Shown piece after piece: positions 1 to 9,142 of a DNA stretch of 64,000 nt (the first letter of the stretch is position 1; each line of letters starts with the position of its first letter). Under the pieces are notes generated by a model, which did no database searches, had not been told where the DNA came from, and saw only the letters and a program-made list of their open reading frames with translations. The stretch spans positions 1 to 64,000 of the forward strand of contig JBOEHE010000016.1 in assembly GCA_050633785.1 (NCBI GenBank), in the 5' to 3' direction. The position numbers and the translations under genes are program-made. The stretch is from CALKZN01 sp050633785. GTDB taxonomy: Bacteria; Pseudomonadota; Gammaproteobacteria; Arenicellales; Arenicellaceae.

Positions 1-22
1 GCTCAAATTTCTCTTTAGACAT
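1..22 (-). CDS. tuf: Elongation factor Tu, N-terminal fragment cut by the window edge
   Basis: The first 22 bases read on the minus strand as ATG TCT AAA GAG AAA TTT GAG, giving MSKEKFE, the conserved start of bacterial EF-Tu. The rest lies outside the window. A purine-rich AGAGGG lies about ten bases upstream. The gene follows four tRNA genes in the order Thr-Tyr-Gly-Thr, matching the thrU-tyrU-glyT-thrT-tufB operon of Escherichia coli, which makes this the tufB-type copy. EF-Tu delivers aminoacyl-tRNA to the ribosome. It is probably co-transcribed with the tRNAs across a spacer of about 207 bases in which I see no gene. Confidence 0.85.
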
Positions 23-229
23 TAGATCAACCCTCTGTCGTTCCTAAGTTTAATCATGTTCAGTGCCAGTTGGATATTCATTCAAAAACAACAGCTCAGA
101 ACAAAGACCATAGCACTTCTTAAAATACACAAAGGCCACACTAACAAACGTGCAGCCTGAAATAGCTGTGCATAATACTCATATGCACAATAAATACAAC
201 CACTATATCGTGGTTAGCACTAAATTTAA

Positions 230-305
230 TGGTGCCCACAACCGGAATTGAACCGGTGACCTCTTCCTTACCAAGAAAGTGCTCTACCGACTGAGCTATG
301 TGGGC
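230..305 (-). tRNA. thrT: tRNA-Thr (anticodon GGT)
   Basis: A 76-base cloverleaf starting GCCCACA and ending TGTGGGC plus A and an encoded CCA. The anticodon loop TTGGTAA is closed by a five-pair stem, so the anticodon is GGT. It is the last tRNA before tuf and matches thrT of the E. coli tufB operon. Confidence 0.95.
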
Positions 306-381
306 AAATATGCGGTGGGCAAATATGTATTATTGAAAAACACAGGCGCACGCACTTTATAAACACATCGTTCTTAAACAA

Positions 382-455
382 TGGAGCGGGCGATGGGATT
401 CGAACCCACATTATCAGCTTGGAAGGCTGAGGCTCTACCATTGAACTACGCCCGC
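382..455 (-). tRNA. glyT: tRNA-Gly (anticodon TCC)
   Basis: A 74-base cloverleaf starting GCGGGC and ending GCCCGC, discriminator T and encoded CCA. The loop CTTCCAA between TCAGC and GCTGA gives anticodon TCC. It is the third gene of the tRNA-tuf operon. Confidence 0.95.
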
Positions 456-520
456 ATTGCCTAGCAACTATTGCGCTGCAAAAGCAGCATATACCACTCA
501 CGTAGCAACACTTAGCGAAA

Positions 521-605
521 TGGTGGAGGGGGCTGGATTCGAACCAGCGTACTCTGAGAGAACGGATTTACAGTCCGTCGCCTTTAACCACTCGGCCACC
601 CCTCC
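521..605 (-). tRNA. tyrU: tRNA-Tyr (anticodon GTA)
   Basis: An 85-base class II tRNA with a long variable arm, starting GGAGGGG and ending with discriminator A and encoded CCA. The loop CTGTAAA gives anticodon GTA. It is the second gene of the tRNA-tuf operon. Confidence 0.95.
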
Positions 606-714
606 ATTTTGCAACGTATCATTACTACTTCGCTCAAATACAAAAACATTGCATCAAGAGTCAATAGAATAACTACATAGAGCCTGAACAACTGCATACT
701 CAGACAATCAAACC

Positions 715-790
715 TGGAGCCATCAGAGGGAGTCGAACCCACGACCTACTGATTACAAATCAGTTGCTCTACCAACTGAGCTATGATGGC
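715..790 (-). tRNA. thrU: tRNA-Thr (anticodon TGT)
   Basis: A 76-base cloverleaf starting GCCATCA and ending TGATGGC, discriminator T and encoded CCA. The loop TTTGTAA between ACTGA and TCAGT gives anticodon TGT. It is the promoter-proximal tRNA of the operon leading to tuf. Confidence 0.95.
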
Positions 791-809
791 ATTTCCAAGT
801 CAGGCGCGC

Positions 810-838
810 ATTTTAGGTCTTGATTGCGATTAGCGCAA
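810..838 (-). promoter_or_regulatory. Sigma-70 promoter of the tRNA-tuf operon with GC-rich discriminator
   Basis: On the minus strand TTGCGC (838-833) and TAAAAT (815-810) are separated by exactly 17 bases. The -10 box is followed at once by GCGCGCC. A GC-rich discriminator is the known hallmark of stable-RNA promoters repressed by ppGpp/DksA. The position 20 bases before the first tRNA fits. Transcription may also enter from the birA-coaX-SPOR genes. Confidence 0.6.
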
Positions 839-931
839 CGCCTAAAACAAAAAAAAATGGATTAAAATGTTTTTTTCTCACAAAAACCAGTATGAGCCCA
901 GGTTTTAAGCCAATCGATTCAGTAAAAAAAT

Positions 932-1651
932 TTAGGCCTGACACTCATAAGAACCAAATTGCGCAGAATATTCTCCCCAATCCACATTCTGCAGAACCTC
1001 AACTGGCAAATCGACCAACTCTCGACCCAAAAGACTCAACCAATAACTATCAGGCAACACAGTTTTCTCAGGGCGCACTTTGGCATTTAAATTGCGAGAC
1101 TCGAAACGCTCCCGACTATTATCCGCGGTGGTTCTGCGCGAATAGATACCCAGAGAAACAATATAACGCCCATCCTCATCCTGTTTTTGAAAATGATCGT
1201 AAATACCCAATTCCGTCAATTCTTGTCTGGCACTACGACCACGAGCATCACTATCAAATGGACCAACATAGACACGAAACACTTCTGCCGGGGTAGATTC
1301 ACGCTTTTCTACCGTATAGAAAACCCCCATATTATTTAATTGAGCCTTTGCCAGAGACAAACGTGAAGAGTGCAGAAATGGCCCCACTCGATAACATTTT
1401 CCGTCGATCTTATTGCTCAAACCATCAGCAGCTACATCAACAACCGGAGTAGCATCATCATCACTGAATGTGCCACCACCAGAACTGGCAACCAACTCTG
1501 ATGATTTACTCGTCATTAACACAATTTGTTGAGGAGCAACTTCTTGAGCACGAGTAAAGCCCTCATTGATCCGCTGCTGCTCGCTCGGCATCAAAAACAC
1601 CACCAGATTTGCTATAAAAAAACATCCTATCAGAAAATAAATCAATCGCAT
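932..1651 (-). CDS. SPOR-domain inner-membrane protein
   Basis: A 239-residue protein with an N-terminal membrane anchor (about residues 3-20, LIYFLIGCFFIANLVVFLM) and a periplasmic part. About residues 85-150 (KCYRVGPF followed by FRVYVGPFDS) resemble a SPOR fold, the domain that binds denuded peptidoglycan. A second SPOR-like stretch follows (YIVSLGIYSRR). The start codon overlaps the end of coaX by ten bases, so the two are probably translationally coupled. A SPOR gene between coaX and the tRNA-tuf genes is also the pseudomonad arrangement. Its exact role in the cell wall is not known to me. Confidence 0.8.
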   Translation of the reverse strand: MRLIYFLIGCFFIANLVVFLMPSEQQRINEGFTRAQEVAPQQIVLMTSKSSELVASSGGGTFSDDDATPVVDVAADGLSNKIDGKCYRVGPFLHSSRLSLAKAQLNNMGVFYTVEKRESTPAEVFRVYVGPFDSDARGRSARQELTELGIYDHFQKQDEDGRYIVSLGIYSRRTTADNSRERFESRNLNAKVRPEKTVLPDSYWLSLLGRELVDLPVEVLQNVDWGEYSAQFGSYECQA

Positions 1652-2403
1652 TGAGCCAACCTTATTAAGCCTCGTAGTACTAAATTCGCATCATTCACAG
1701 AGTCAAACGTTACAAATGGCAACAGAGATTCAGCCGCCCCGCCAGTAACGATAATACGCATTGGTTCATTAATAAACCGCTTTTTTATATTAGAAACCAA
1801 TTTCTCCACCCCACCAACACAGGCAAACACAGCCCCGGATTGTACACATTGCTTAGTAGTACGGCCAACACCCAATTCATCAAGCCCCGACATTCCAAAC
1901 GCAGAAATACCATCAGCATTGACAGACAGTGCCTGTAAGGCCAAATTCAACCCAGGTAAAATAGCCCCGCCAAGATAATTATTGTCAACCGTTAAAACCT
2001 CGACATTAATTGCAGTCCCGCAATCGATGACAACAACATGCCCACTCCCAATCTGACGAGCCCCATGCACTGCAAGCCATCGATCTACCCCTAATTCATC
2101 TAAATTATGATAACCATTAGTAATACCTAGAGCTTTTCGCTCAACCTCAGCAAACCAAGGTTCAAGCCCCCACATATCGCGGCAAAAACTCTCCAACTCC
2201 GACCGAGCACTCAAGCCCGCCACATTGGCAACACAAACACATTCAGGCTCAACCTTAAGTCCGGCAAATGCCTTTTGATAACTTTGAAAAAATCGACCTG
2301 AATGCGATAGAGCATTCGATGCTTCATCCAAAGACAAAACGGAACCAGGCACTTGTTCATACCATTTAATTCGAGTATTTCCAACATCGATAAAGAGCTT
2401 CAT
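1642..2403 (-). CDS. coaX: Type III pantothenate kinase
   Basis: A 253-residue ASKHA-fold kinase that phosphorylates pantothenate with ATP, the first step of coenzyme A synthesis. The N-terminal phosphate-binding motif DVGNTRIKW is at residues 6-14. The family motifs GVDRW, IDCGTAINVEV (catalytic Asp) and GGAILPGL are all present, and the length is typical. The ATG overlaps the birA stop by four bases (ATGA) and the 3' end overlaps the SPOR gene, so birA, coaX and SPOR form one operon. CoaX enzymes are insensitive to CoA feedback, unlike CoaA; this is family knowledge, not visible here. Confidence 0.93.
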   Translation of the reverse strand: MKLFIDVGNTRIKWYEQVPGSVLSLDEASNALSHSGRFFQSYQKAFAGLKVEPECVCVANVAGLSARSELESFCRDMWGLEPWFAEVERKALGITNGYHNLDELGVDRWLAVHGARQIGSGHVVVIDCGTAINVEVLTVDNNYLGGAILPGLNLALQALSVNADGISAFGMSGLDELGVGRTTKQCVQSGAVFACVGGVEKLVSNIKKRFINEPMRIIVTGGAAESLLPFVTFDSVNDANLVLRGLIRLAQCD

Positions 2404-3194
2404 GACAACCCTTCTTCCGCACGAATTGACAATTCAGCATCCCACAAGCGCAATACTCCCCCGTCGGGTTCAACCACCAATAACCTACCGACCTCATCAA
2501 CGCCTTGCAAGACCCCCCTAATGATCTTATCACCAAGCTCAATTCTTACATTTTGATTGATAAAAGCGGCATTGTCCTGCCATGTTCGAATAAATGGTTG
2601 CCACCCTTTATCTGCAAACACCACCAACATATCCACCCATAGACTGCAGATATCAGCAATAATTACGTTACGATCTAAAGCCTTAACACCATTGCTAGCC
2701 AGATCTGTCCAAGCCTGATCAATCACAACCGAACCCTTATCTTGCTGCACATTCAAACCCAGACCAATCACAACCCGACAAACACCACCCGGCTCACCTG
2801 AAGCATCCACCAAAATACCCGCCAGTTTACGGTTACCCAGCAATATATCATTGGGCCATTTAATTTCAGTTTTCAAGGACAGCGTTTTATTCAAATATTC
2901 CACTATCACAGCAGCAACTGCGAGACTCAGACCAGACAAAGATTCAGGCCAACCTTCAAACTGCCACGACAATGACATCATGATATTCTTGCTAGGCGTT
3001 GTCAGCCAATCACGATTACGCCTGCCCTTGCCCGCTGTTTGCTGCTCAGCAACACAAAGGTGCACGCCTGAAGAGTATTCTTTCAAATATCGATTAGTAG
3101 AATCAATCACCGGAAAAACTGAAATCGATTCAAGTAATGCGCGACTAGACACATTTAGATTAGCCTCGATTTTCGAGCGCTGTAAAGCTGACAA
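2400..3194 (-). CDS. birA: Biotin--[acetyl-CoA-carboxylase] ligase lacking the DNA-binding domain
   Basis: A 264-residue biotin protein ligase that makes biotinyl-AMP and transfers biotin to the AccB subunit of acetyl-CoA carboxylase. Visible motifs are PVIDSTNRYL, the biotin loop GKGRRNRDW, KWPNDILL, KLAGILVD and GLGLNV, then a C-terminal SH3-like domain. The protein begins just before the catalytic domain. The roughly 65-residue winged helix of E. coli BirA is absent. The TTG start is supported by GGAG six bases upstream, and an in-frame TGA lies further upstream, so the missing helix is not a start-site error. It is probably a monofunctional ligase that does not repress bio genes. Confidence 0.9.
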   Translation of the reverse strand: MSALQRSKIEANLNVSSRALLESISVFPVIDSTNRYLKEYSSGVHLCVAEQQTAGKGRRNRDWLTTPSKNIMMSLSWQFEGWPESLSGLSLAVAAVIVEYLNKTLSLKTEIKWPNDILLGNRKLAGILVDASGEPGGVCRVVIGLGLNVQQDKGSVVIDQAWTDLASNGVKALDRNVIIADICSLWVDMLVVFADKGWQPFIRTWQDNAAFINQNVRIELGDKIIRGVLQGVDEVGRLLVVEPDGGVLRLWDAELSIRAEEGLS

Positions 3195-3262
3195 TGATAT
3201 CTCCAGTAATATTGCTGATACAATTCACCATTGTAACAATAGTTATCGTCCGGGTCGCCCAT
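3155..3262 (-). CDS. Possible 35-codon upstream ORF overlapping birA
   Basis: An ATG at 3262 with AGGA seven bases upstream opens a 35-codon frame that ends inside birA, about 40 bases past the birA TTG start. The predicted peptide is rich in Tyr (QQYYWRYHCQLYS). It does not resemble the missing BirA helix-turn-helix. I do not recognise it. It could be a leader peptide that couples or tunes birA translation, or just a chance frame with a good ribosome-binding site. Confidence 0.25.
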   Translation of the reverse strand: MGDPDDNYCYNGELYQQYYWRYHCQLYSARKSRLI

Positions 3263-3416
3263 CAAAATTCCTACAAAAGAAAACTATTAATTAATAGACA
3301 AGCTTTACCGTTATGGCGCTTGCACAATTAACATTTAACAGGTAGTTTGTGCACCATTAAACCAAGACAGTACTTGGCCCAGCAGATAAAAAAGTTTGAT
3401 ACGAAGAGGCTTAATT

Positions 3417-4568
3417 TTGAACATCAATCGCAACAACACGCGCGCCGTAGCCATAGGCAATTTAACCATTGGCGCCAACAACCCAATTGTCGTACAAAGC
3501 ATGTGCGCAACTCGCACCCGGGATATTGATGCCACGATAGAACAAACAAACACCCTAAGCGCCTCTGGCGCTGGCATTGTTCGCATAGCCGTTGATGACA
3601 AAAAAGACGCCGCAGCATTGATCGAAATCCGCCAATCAACCAATGCCAACCTCTCAGTTGACCTTCAGGAAAACTATCGCATGGCAGCCATTGTTGCACC
3701 TCATGTTGATAAAATACGCTATAACCCAGGCCACCTGTATCACCACGAACGCAAAAAGCACTGGCAAGACAAAGTCAGATATCTGGTCGATTTGGCACAA
3801 GAGCACGATTGCGCAATCCGTGTTGGGGTCAATTGCGGCTCCGTTGACCCAGATAAATTGGCTCAATTCGGCAATGACGATTCAATAGCCCCCATGCTGG
3901 CAAGTGCCTTAGAACATTGTGAATTTCTCGATTCTATCGGCTTCACCCGTTACTGTGTATCACTCAAAGATTCTGACCCACAAAAAGTTATTGAAGCCAA
4001 CACACGCTTTGCCGCAGAACGTTCAGACATCCCATTACACTTGGGTGTAACTGAAGCCGGAATGCCACCGATGGGCATCATCAAGACCCGAATTGCCTTT
4101 GAACAACTTATCAGCAAAGGCATTGGCGATACAGTCAGAGTATCTCTGACCCTGCCTAACAAGAACAAATCAGATGAAGTTATTGCTGGTCAGGAAATTA
4201 TTGATGACATTCATGCCGGACGTGTTCGAAGCGTTGTAGCCTTTGATCCTGACAAGCTAAACATCATCAGCTGCCCTAGCTGCTCAAGAGTCGAGAACGA
4301 AGCTTTTATCGAACTCGCTCAGGATGTCAAAAAAATGACTGAATACGCAGAGCAATACAATATCACCATTGCTGTTATGGGCTGCCGAGTTAACGGTCCA
4401 GGAGAAACCGACGATGCAGATCTGGGACTCTGGTGTGGCCCTAAAACTGTCAATTTAAAACGACGCGGAGAAAAAGTTGGCGCGTTCGGCTACGACACAA
4501 TTCTGGACAAATTGAAACACGAACTGGACGCCTTGATCTCTCACAGAGATTCCAGCAAAAGCGCCTAA
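3417..4568 (+). CDS. ispG: 4-hydroxy-3-methylbut-2-en-1-yl diphosphate synthase
   Basis: A 383-residue enzyme of the MEP isoprenoid pathway that reduces ME-cPP to HMBPP with a [4Fe-4S] cluster. The N-terminal TIM-barrel start (VAIGNLTIGANNPIVVQSM) is present. The C-terminal cluster ligands are seen in CPSC and in MGCRVNGPGE. I prefer the TTG at 3417 because GAGG lies seven bases upstream; an in-frame TTG at 3396 would add seven residues. The gene is divergent from birA and is followed by a strong terminator. The C-terminal extension after NGPGE (WCGPKTVNLKRRGEKVG) is family-typical for longer IspG forms. Confidence 0.93.
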   Translation: MNINRNNTRAVAIGNLTIGANNPIVVQSMCATRTRDIDATIEQTNTLSASGAGIVRIAVDDKKDAAALIEIRQSTNANLSVDLQENYRMAAIVAPHVDKIRYNPGHLYHHERKKHWQDKVRYLVDLAQEHDCAIRVGVNCGSVDPDKLAQFGNDDSIAPMLASALEHCEFLDSIGFTRYCVSLKDSDPQKVIEANTRFAAERSDIPLHLGVTEAGMPPMGIIKTRIAFEQLISKGIGDTVRVSLTLPNKNKSDEVIAGQEIIDDIHAGRVRSVVAFDPDKLNIISCPSCSRVENEAFIELAQDVKKMTEYAEQYNITIAVMGCRVNGPGETDDADLGLWCGPKTVNLKRRGEKVGAFGYDTILDKLKHELDALISHRDSSKSA

Positions 4569-4596
4569 AAAACGCTCCAACCTCAAACACTAAAAA

Positions 4597-4625
4597 GCCG
4601 CCACTGCAAGCAGTGGCGGCTTTTT
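4597..4625 (+). terminator. Rho-independent terminator, probably bidirectional
   Basis: A perfect ten-pair stem, GCCGCCACTG and CAGTGGCGGC, has a CAAG loop. It is followed by five T and preceded by five A. It therefore serves ispG on the plus strand and the convergent lipoprotein gene on the minus strand. Confidence 0.92.
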
Positions 4626-4649
4626 AGTAAATACCTTCTTTATGGCCTT

Positions 4650-5093
4650 TTATTTAGTCGCGCTAAAGTTTCCACTTACACCAACACTTACTCCCTTACA
4701 TTTGCCACTACCACCCAAATCTCCAGAAGCGGTAGTACCATCAACCGAACCCGATACATCCACATTACCTTCACAATCTCCAGTTTTAATCGGCAATGAA
4801 CCATTAAAGTTACCATTTGCTCCGACTTTGGTAACAAATACTTCATCAGGATCATCACCCTCAAAGCGTATTGTATTATCGGCTGACACAGTAATCGTAA
4901 TAACGTCAGTTGTCGTTTCATTAAGAGGACCCGCCTTAGCTGTAGCGGTTAAAGTACCTCGATACACACCAACAAAATTACTCGGTACAGCACCATCAGT
5001 AACAGGCTTTTGATCAACTGAGGTATTGCCTTTACTGCAAGCAGCAACCAAGACCAGCAAACTCAGCAACACAAATCTCTGAACAATGTACAT
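4650..5093 (-). CDS. Small putative lipoprotein of unknown function
   Basis: A 147-residue protein with a classic lipoprotein signal: hydrophobic FVLLSLLVLVAAC with lipobox LVAAC, so the mature protein would start at Cys19. The rest is Gly, Ser, Thr and Val rich with alternating hydrophobic residues, suggesting a small beta-sandwich, and contains two Cys (in GDCEGN and GKCKG) that could form a disulfide. I do not recognise the family. It stands alone, convergent with ispG and sharing its terminator. Confidence 0.7.
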   Translation of the reverse strand: MYIVQRFVLLSLLVLVAACSKGNTSVDQKPVTDGAVPSNFVGVYRGTLTATAKAGPLNETTTDVITITVSADNTIRFEGDDPDEVFVTKVGANGNFNGSLPIKTGDCEGNVDVSGSVDGTTASGDLGGSGKCKGVSVGVSGNFSATK

Positions 5094-5159
5094 AATAAAA
5101 AATCACCTATAAAACGTTAACCCGGATGCCAGATACTAACATGTTGAGTGAAACAATCA

Positions 5160-7010
5160 TCAAAAGAATAGGTTTAATAAGAACACAATCAAAACCAACA
5201 TTATCAGCGTCATGATTCCACCTACTTTCATGAAATCCTTCACTTTATAGCCAGCAGGACCCATGATCAAAGCATTGACCTGGTGGGTAGGCAATAGAAA
5301 AGAATTGGATGCCGACAAAGCAACAGTCAAGGCAAACATCGCAGGACTGGCCCCCAAACCGATAGCCATCTTAATGGCAATTGGCACCAAAAGAATAGTT
5401 GCCCCGACATTAGACATCACCAAAGTAAATACTGTAGTCAATGCTGCCAGAAAAAGTTGCACCATCCATGTAGGAAGGCCATTCATCCACTGCAATATAT
5501 GCGATGCAATCCAGTTTGCGGTTCCCGTCTGATCCAAAGCCAGACCGAGAGGAATCAACGATGCCAGCAGAAACACCGTCTGCCAACTGACAGCCTGATA
5601 CCCCTCATCAATGGTTAATACCCCAGTCAGCACCATTCCAACAGCCCCAGTCATCAATGCAATCGACACAGGCAAATCACTAAATAACACCAAGCTCAAA
5701 GCAATCGCGAAGCTAATTGCTGCAAATATCAATTTATTAGGCCTGAATGTTTCCCGAGGGAAATCTGTCACAATAGCAAAATCAGGCTCACTGGCAGCTC
5801 TGGATAAATCCTGCCAACGAGCATGAACAATAACGGCATCTCCAGCCTGAAACACCAACTCAGCCAGATTTTCATCAACAACCGAGTCAACTCTATAGAC
5901 AGCCAGAACTCGCATACCATAACGACGACGAAAACTGACTTCGGACACCGATTTTCCAACCAAGGTAGAATCAGGCGGAATAACCAGTTCAGCGATACCG
6001 GCATTAGTCGTACTTAATGATTCCGCAAATTCAGTCATGAATGGCTTCACACGCAAACCGTTCAAATCAGCATAATCATCGACCGCCCTCTTTGATCCCA
6101 TGATAGCCAGAACTGAACCCTCACTTACCATGCTCTCCTGCGAGGGAATGATCTGCACATTTTTGTTAGTTTTGACCCCCAGGATCCAGCCAGCACGGCC
6201 ATGAGAAGCAATTTCACCCAGCCTCTTATCAACCAGTTCACTGCCCTTTTGCACCTCAACTTCAAAAATGCGTCCATCAATATTGTACATATTGCGAAAG
6301 TATTGCAGGCTCTCGCTGGTACCCGGCTTTTTCTTGGTGACTGGCAACATGCTGCGACCAAGAAAAATAAAATACAGAATAGCCACCACAACCAGAGTAA
6401 TGCCTATCGGTGCTACTGCAAACAAACCAAAGGGTTGTATAGGTTCAATATCAGCAGGCAGACTGCGGTTAGCATTTTCCAGCAGCTCATTTAACAAAAT
6501 AAGAGGACTTGAGCCGACCATAGTAATAGTGCCACCAAGGATCGCGCAAAACCCCATTGGCATCAACAATCTCCCAGTTGGTATGCCAGTGCGCCGCGAA
6601 ATACGATTAACAACCGGCAAAAACAATGCCGCCGCACCAATATTCTGCATAAAGCTGGAAATATAGGCGACCACCACAGCAATGGTAATCATGATGCGTT
6701 TTTCTGTTTTGCCCGCATACTTCAAAATCAATGATGCGAGCTTTCCCATCACCCCGGTTTTATCCAAACCAGCGCCGATTATCATCACCGCAATAATCGA
6801 CATCACAGCATTACTGGAAAAACCCGTAAACAACATCTTAGGGTCTATAAGACCTTCGTAATTTGGAAGTATGGCCGACAAACCAATGATGACTAAAACA
6901 ACGATGCCGACGACATCGACTCGAACCAAGTCAGAAATAAATAAAAATACTGTTAATGCAAGCAGCCCCATCACCGCTACAATTTCAGGATTTATTGCAA
7001 CAGATTCCAT
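5160..7010 (-). CDS. SLC13/DASS-type permease with two RCK_C domains
   Basis: A 616-residue transporter. About five or six membrane segments (residues 10-225) are followed by a cytoplasmic insert holding two RCK_C (TrkA_C) domains at roughly 240-320 and 330-410, then further membrane segments to the end. The conserved loop near GGTITMVGSSPLILLNELL and the C-terminal SNVGATILLVPIAIKMA fit the Na+/anion symporter fold, whose bacterial members with RCK_C inserts are often annotated as sulfate permeases. The substrate cannot be read from sequence. A sulfate role is suggested by sat 4 kb away. A second member lies divergently 167 bases away. Confidence 0.8.
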   Translation of the reverse strand: MESVAINPEIVAVMGLLALTVFLFISDLVRVDVVGIVVLVIIGLSAILPNYEGLIDPKMLFTGFSSNAVMSIIAVMIIGAGLDKTGVMGKLASLILKYAGKTEKRIMITIAVVVAYISSFMQNIGAAALFLPVVNRISRRTGIPTGRLLMPMGFCAILGGTITMVGSSPLILLNELLENANRSLPADIEPIQPFGLFAVAPIGITLVVVAILYFIFLGRSMLPVTKKKPGTSESLQYFRNMYNIDGRIFEVEVQKGSELVDKRLGEIASHGRAGWILGVKTNKNVQIIPSQESMVSEGSVLAIMGSKRAVDDYADLNGLRVKPFMTEFAESLSTTNAGIAELVIPPDSTLVGKSVSEVSFRRRYGMRVLAVYRVDSVVDENLAELVFQAGDAVIVHARWQDLSRAASEPDFAIVTDFPRETFRPNKLIFAAISFAIALSLVLFSDLPVSIALMTGAVGMVLTGVLTIDEGYQAVSWQTVFLLASLIPLGLALDQTGTANWIASHILQWMNGLPTWMVQLFLAALTTVFTLVMSNVGATILLVPIAIKMAIGLGASPAMFALTVALSASNSFLLPTHQVNALIMGPAGYKVKDFMKVGGIMTLIMLVLIVFLLNLFF

Positions 7011-7177
7011 GGTATTTTGTGCCCTTCGAATGTCCTAAAACAGGTTATTAATATGTACCGAGATAATAACACAAAAATGAGACATATATTACCAATTTTC
7101 GCTATTTTTAAAAACTTAAAGCAGCGTCTAAATTCTCGTGATAGGATTCTATTTCTATAATAATAATTAGTGAGTCT

Positions 7178-8995
7178 ATGGACCTGAATCCACATGCCAT
7201 TGCAGTACTGACCCTGACACTTTTCGCTCTTATTTTATTTACCAGAGAGCGCATTCCCCTTGAGTCATCCAGCTTGTTGGTTGTCGTTTTATTAGCGTTT
7301 GGCTTTAGTGTTTTTCCTTTCCGGGACAGCAGTGGCTTTTTAGTAAACCCCATTGATTTTTTCTCTGGCTTTGGCCATGAAGCCCTCATCGCTGTCTGCG
7401 GCCTGATGATAGCTGGCCATGGCATTGTTCGTACAGGCGCACTGGAACCAATTGGCCGAGTCTTATCCAAACTCTGGGCCTTCAGTCCTGCACTATCATT
7501 GCTGGTTACCTTGGTAGTAGGCGCCTTATTGAGCGCTGTGGTTAACAATACCCCTATCGTCGTATTGCTGCTGCCAATTCTAGTCAGCGTATCTATCCGC
7601 ACTAAAACCAACGCATCCTCTGTTCTAATGCCAATGGGATTAGCCACTCTACTCGGCGGCATGACAACAACCATTGGCACCTCGACCAACTTACTGGTAG
7701 TCAGCGTTGCCAACGACTTAGGAGTTGCCCGTTTCGATATTTTTGACTTTTTCATTCCTGCCAGCATGGTTGCAGCAATTGGCATTATTTATCTCTGGCT
7801 GATTGCCCCTCGATTACTGCCCAATAGAACCACTGCTATGCCGGATACCTCACCACGAGTATTCACAGCTCACCTGTCAATTCCAGAGGATAGTTTTGCC
7901 GAAGGCAAAACTTTACGCGAAGTACTAAAAAAAGCGGGTAACCGCATGCAGGTCTCAAAGATTCGTAAATCCGAAAACAATTTCACCTTGCCTCTGCCAG
8001 ATGCCACCATCAATGCTGGTGACCGCTTACTGGTTCGTGATACGCCGCAGAATTTAAAAGAATTTGAGAACTTATTAGGCGCCAATCTACTATCAAAAGG
8101 CATGCAGGTTGACGACAGCAACCCTTTGAACGAAGAAGATCAGCAATTGGCAGAGCTGGTCATTGACCGTGGTTCACCAATGGTGCACCGCACCCTCAAA
8201 GGCACTCGCTTTGCCGATGTCTATCAACTGGTGACCATCGCCATTCACCGCAAAGGCCAAGTTCTTGAATCAATGCCACAGGGTATTGATAATGTAACCC
8301 TGCGTCTTGGTGATGTCTTACTGGTCCAAGGCAAACGCGAACACATCGACGAAGTCAAAAAGCGCAACCAATTTCTAGTACTGGATGCAACAACCGACCT
8401 GCCAACCACCTCAAAAGCACCGCTTTCCCTGAGCATCATGGCAGGTATCATTTTACTGTCAGTATTTAAGATCGTACCAATATCCATTAGCTCCATAATG
8501 GGGGCATTGTTAATGGTTGCCACTAATTGCATCTCATGGCGTGATGTACAGCGCTCCTTGAGCGCTCAGGTCATCCTTATCGTTGTAGCCAGTCTGGCCT
8601 TAGGCTCAGCACTGATAAAAACAGGCGCGACTGACTTCCTAGCAGACAGCTTTCTAAGTTTGACCAGTGATATGTCTCCCCCCTTTATTTTAAGTGGCTT
8701 AATGTTATTGATGGCAATTTTAACCAACGTTGTCTCCAACAATGCTGCTGCCGTAATCGGCACTCCTATTGCCATTAAAATAGCTCAGTCACTTGGTCTA
8801 CCTCCAGAAGCCTTCGTGCTTGCAGTGCTGTTTGGCGCCAACATGAGCTTCGCCACTCCAATGGCCTACAAAACCAACTTATTGGTCATGAATGCCGGGG
8901 GCTACACTTTTGGTGATTTTGTCAAAGTTGGTGTGCCATTATCTTTGATCACTTGGTTAGCCTTCAGCTTTATCCTGCCTGCCATGTATTTCTAA
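7178..8995 (+). CDS. SLC13/DASS-type permease with two RCK_C domains (second copy)
   Basis: A 605-residue membrane transporter of the same architecture as its divergent neighbour: N-terminal membrane half, two RCK_C domains at about residues 225-300 and 320-400, and a C-terminal membrane half. The substrate loop GGMTTTIGTSTNLLVVSV and the repeat SNNAAAVIGTPIAIKIAQSL are the symmetrical family signatures. The two proteins differ clearly in sequence, so this is not a recent duplication. A TATAAT at 7156-7161 could be its -10 box. Substrate is uncertain; sulfate or another divalent anion is the likeliest guess given sat nearby. Confidence 0.8.
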   Translation: MDLNPHAIAVLTLTLFALILFTRERIPLESSSLLVVVLLAFGFSVFPFRDSSGFLVNPIDFFSGFGHEALIAVCGLMIAGHGIVRTGALEPIGRVLSKLWAFSPALSLLVTLVVGALLSAVVNNTPIVVLLLPILVSVSIRTKTNASSVLMPMGLATLLGGMTTTIGTSTNLLVVSVANDLGVARFDIFDFFIPASMVAAIGIIYLWLIAPRLLPNRTTAMPDTSPRVFTAHLSIPEDSFAEGKTLREVLKKAGNRMQVSKIRKSENNFTLPLPDATINAGDRLLVRDTPQNLKEFENLLGANLLSKGMQVDDSNPLNEEDQQLAELVIDRGSPMVHRTLKGTRFADVYQLVTIAIHRKGQVLESMPQGIDNVTLRLGDVLLVQGKREHIDEVKKRNQFLVLDATTDLPTTSKAPLSLSIMAGIILLSVFKIVPISISSIMGALLMVATNCISWRDVQRSLSAQVILIVVASLALGSALIKTGATDFLADSFLSLTSDMSPPFILSGLMLLMAILTNVVSNNAAAVIGTPIAIKIAQSLGLPPEAFVLAVLFGANMSFATPMAYKTNLLVMNAGGYTFGDFVKVGVPLSLITWLAFSFILPAMYF

Positions 8996-9142
8996 AAACA
9001 AGAATTAACATAAGACAAAACAAGCACTTATTTAAAACGAAAAGCTTTTACAGGCTCAACATTCAGCTTATTTTATTTGCCACTGGAGCTTTTTAAGCTA
9101 GAATGGCGCTTTATGAACAATCATAGATGTCATGGGGATTCA

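Noticed and set aside
268..672. Short frames across the tRNA genes
   Set aside because: They run through tRNA cloverleaf sequence and are not proteins.
820..1296. A 158-codon plus-strand frame across the SPOR gene
   Set aside because: It is the antisense shadow of the SPOR gene, with no ribosome-binding site and no family pattern.
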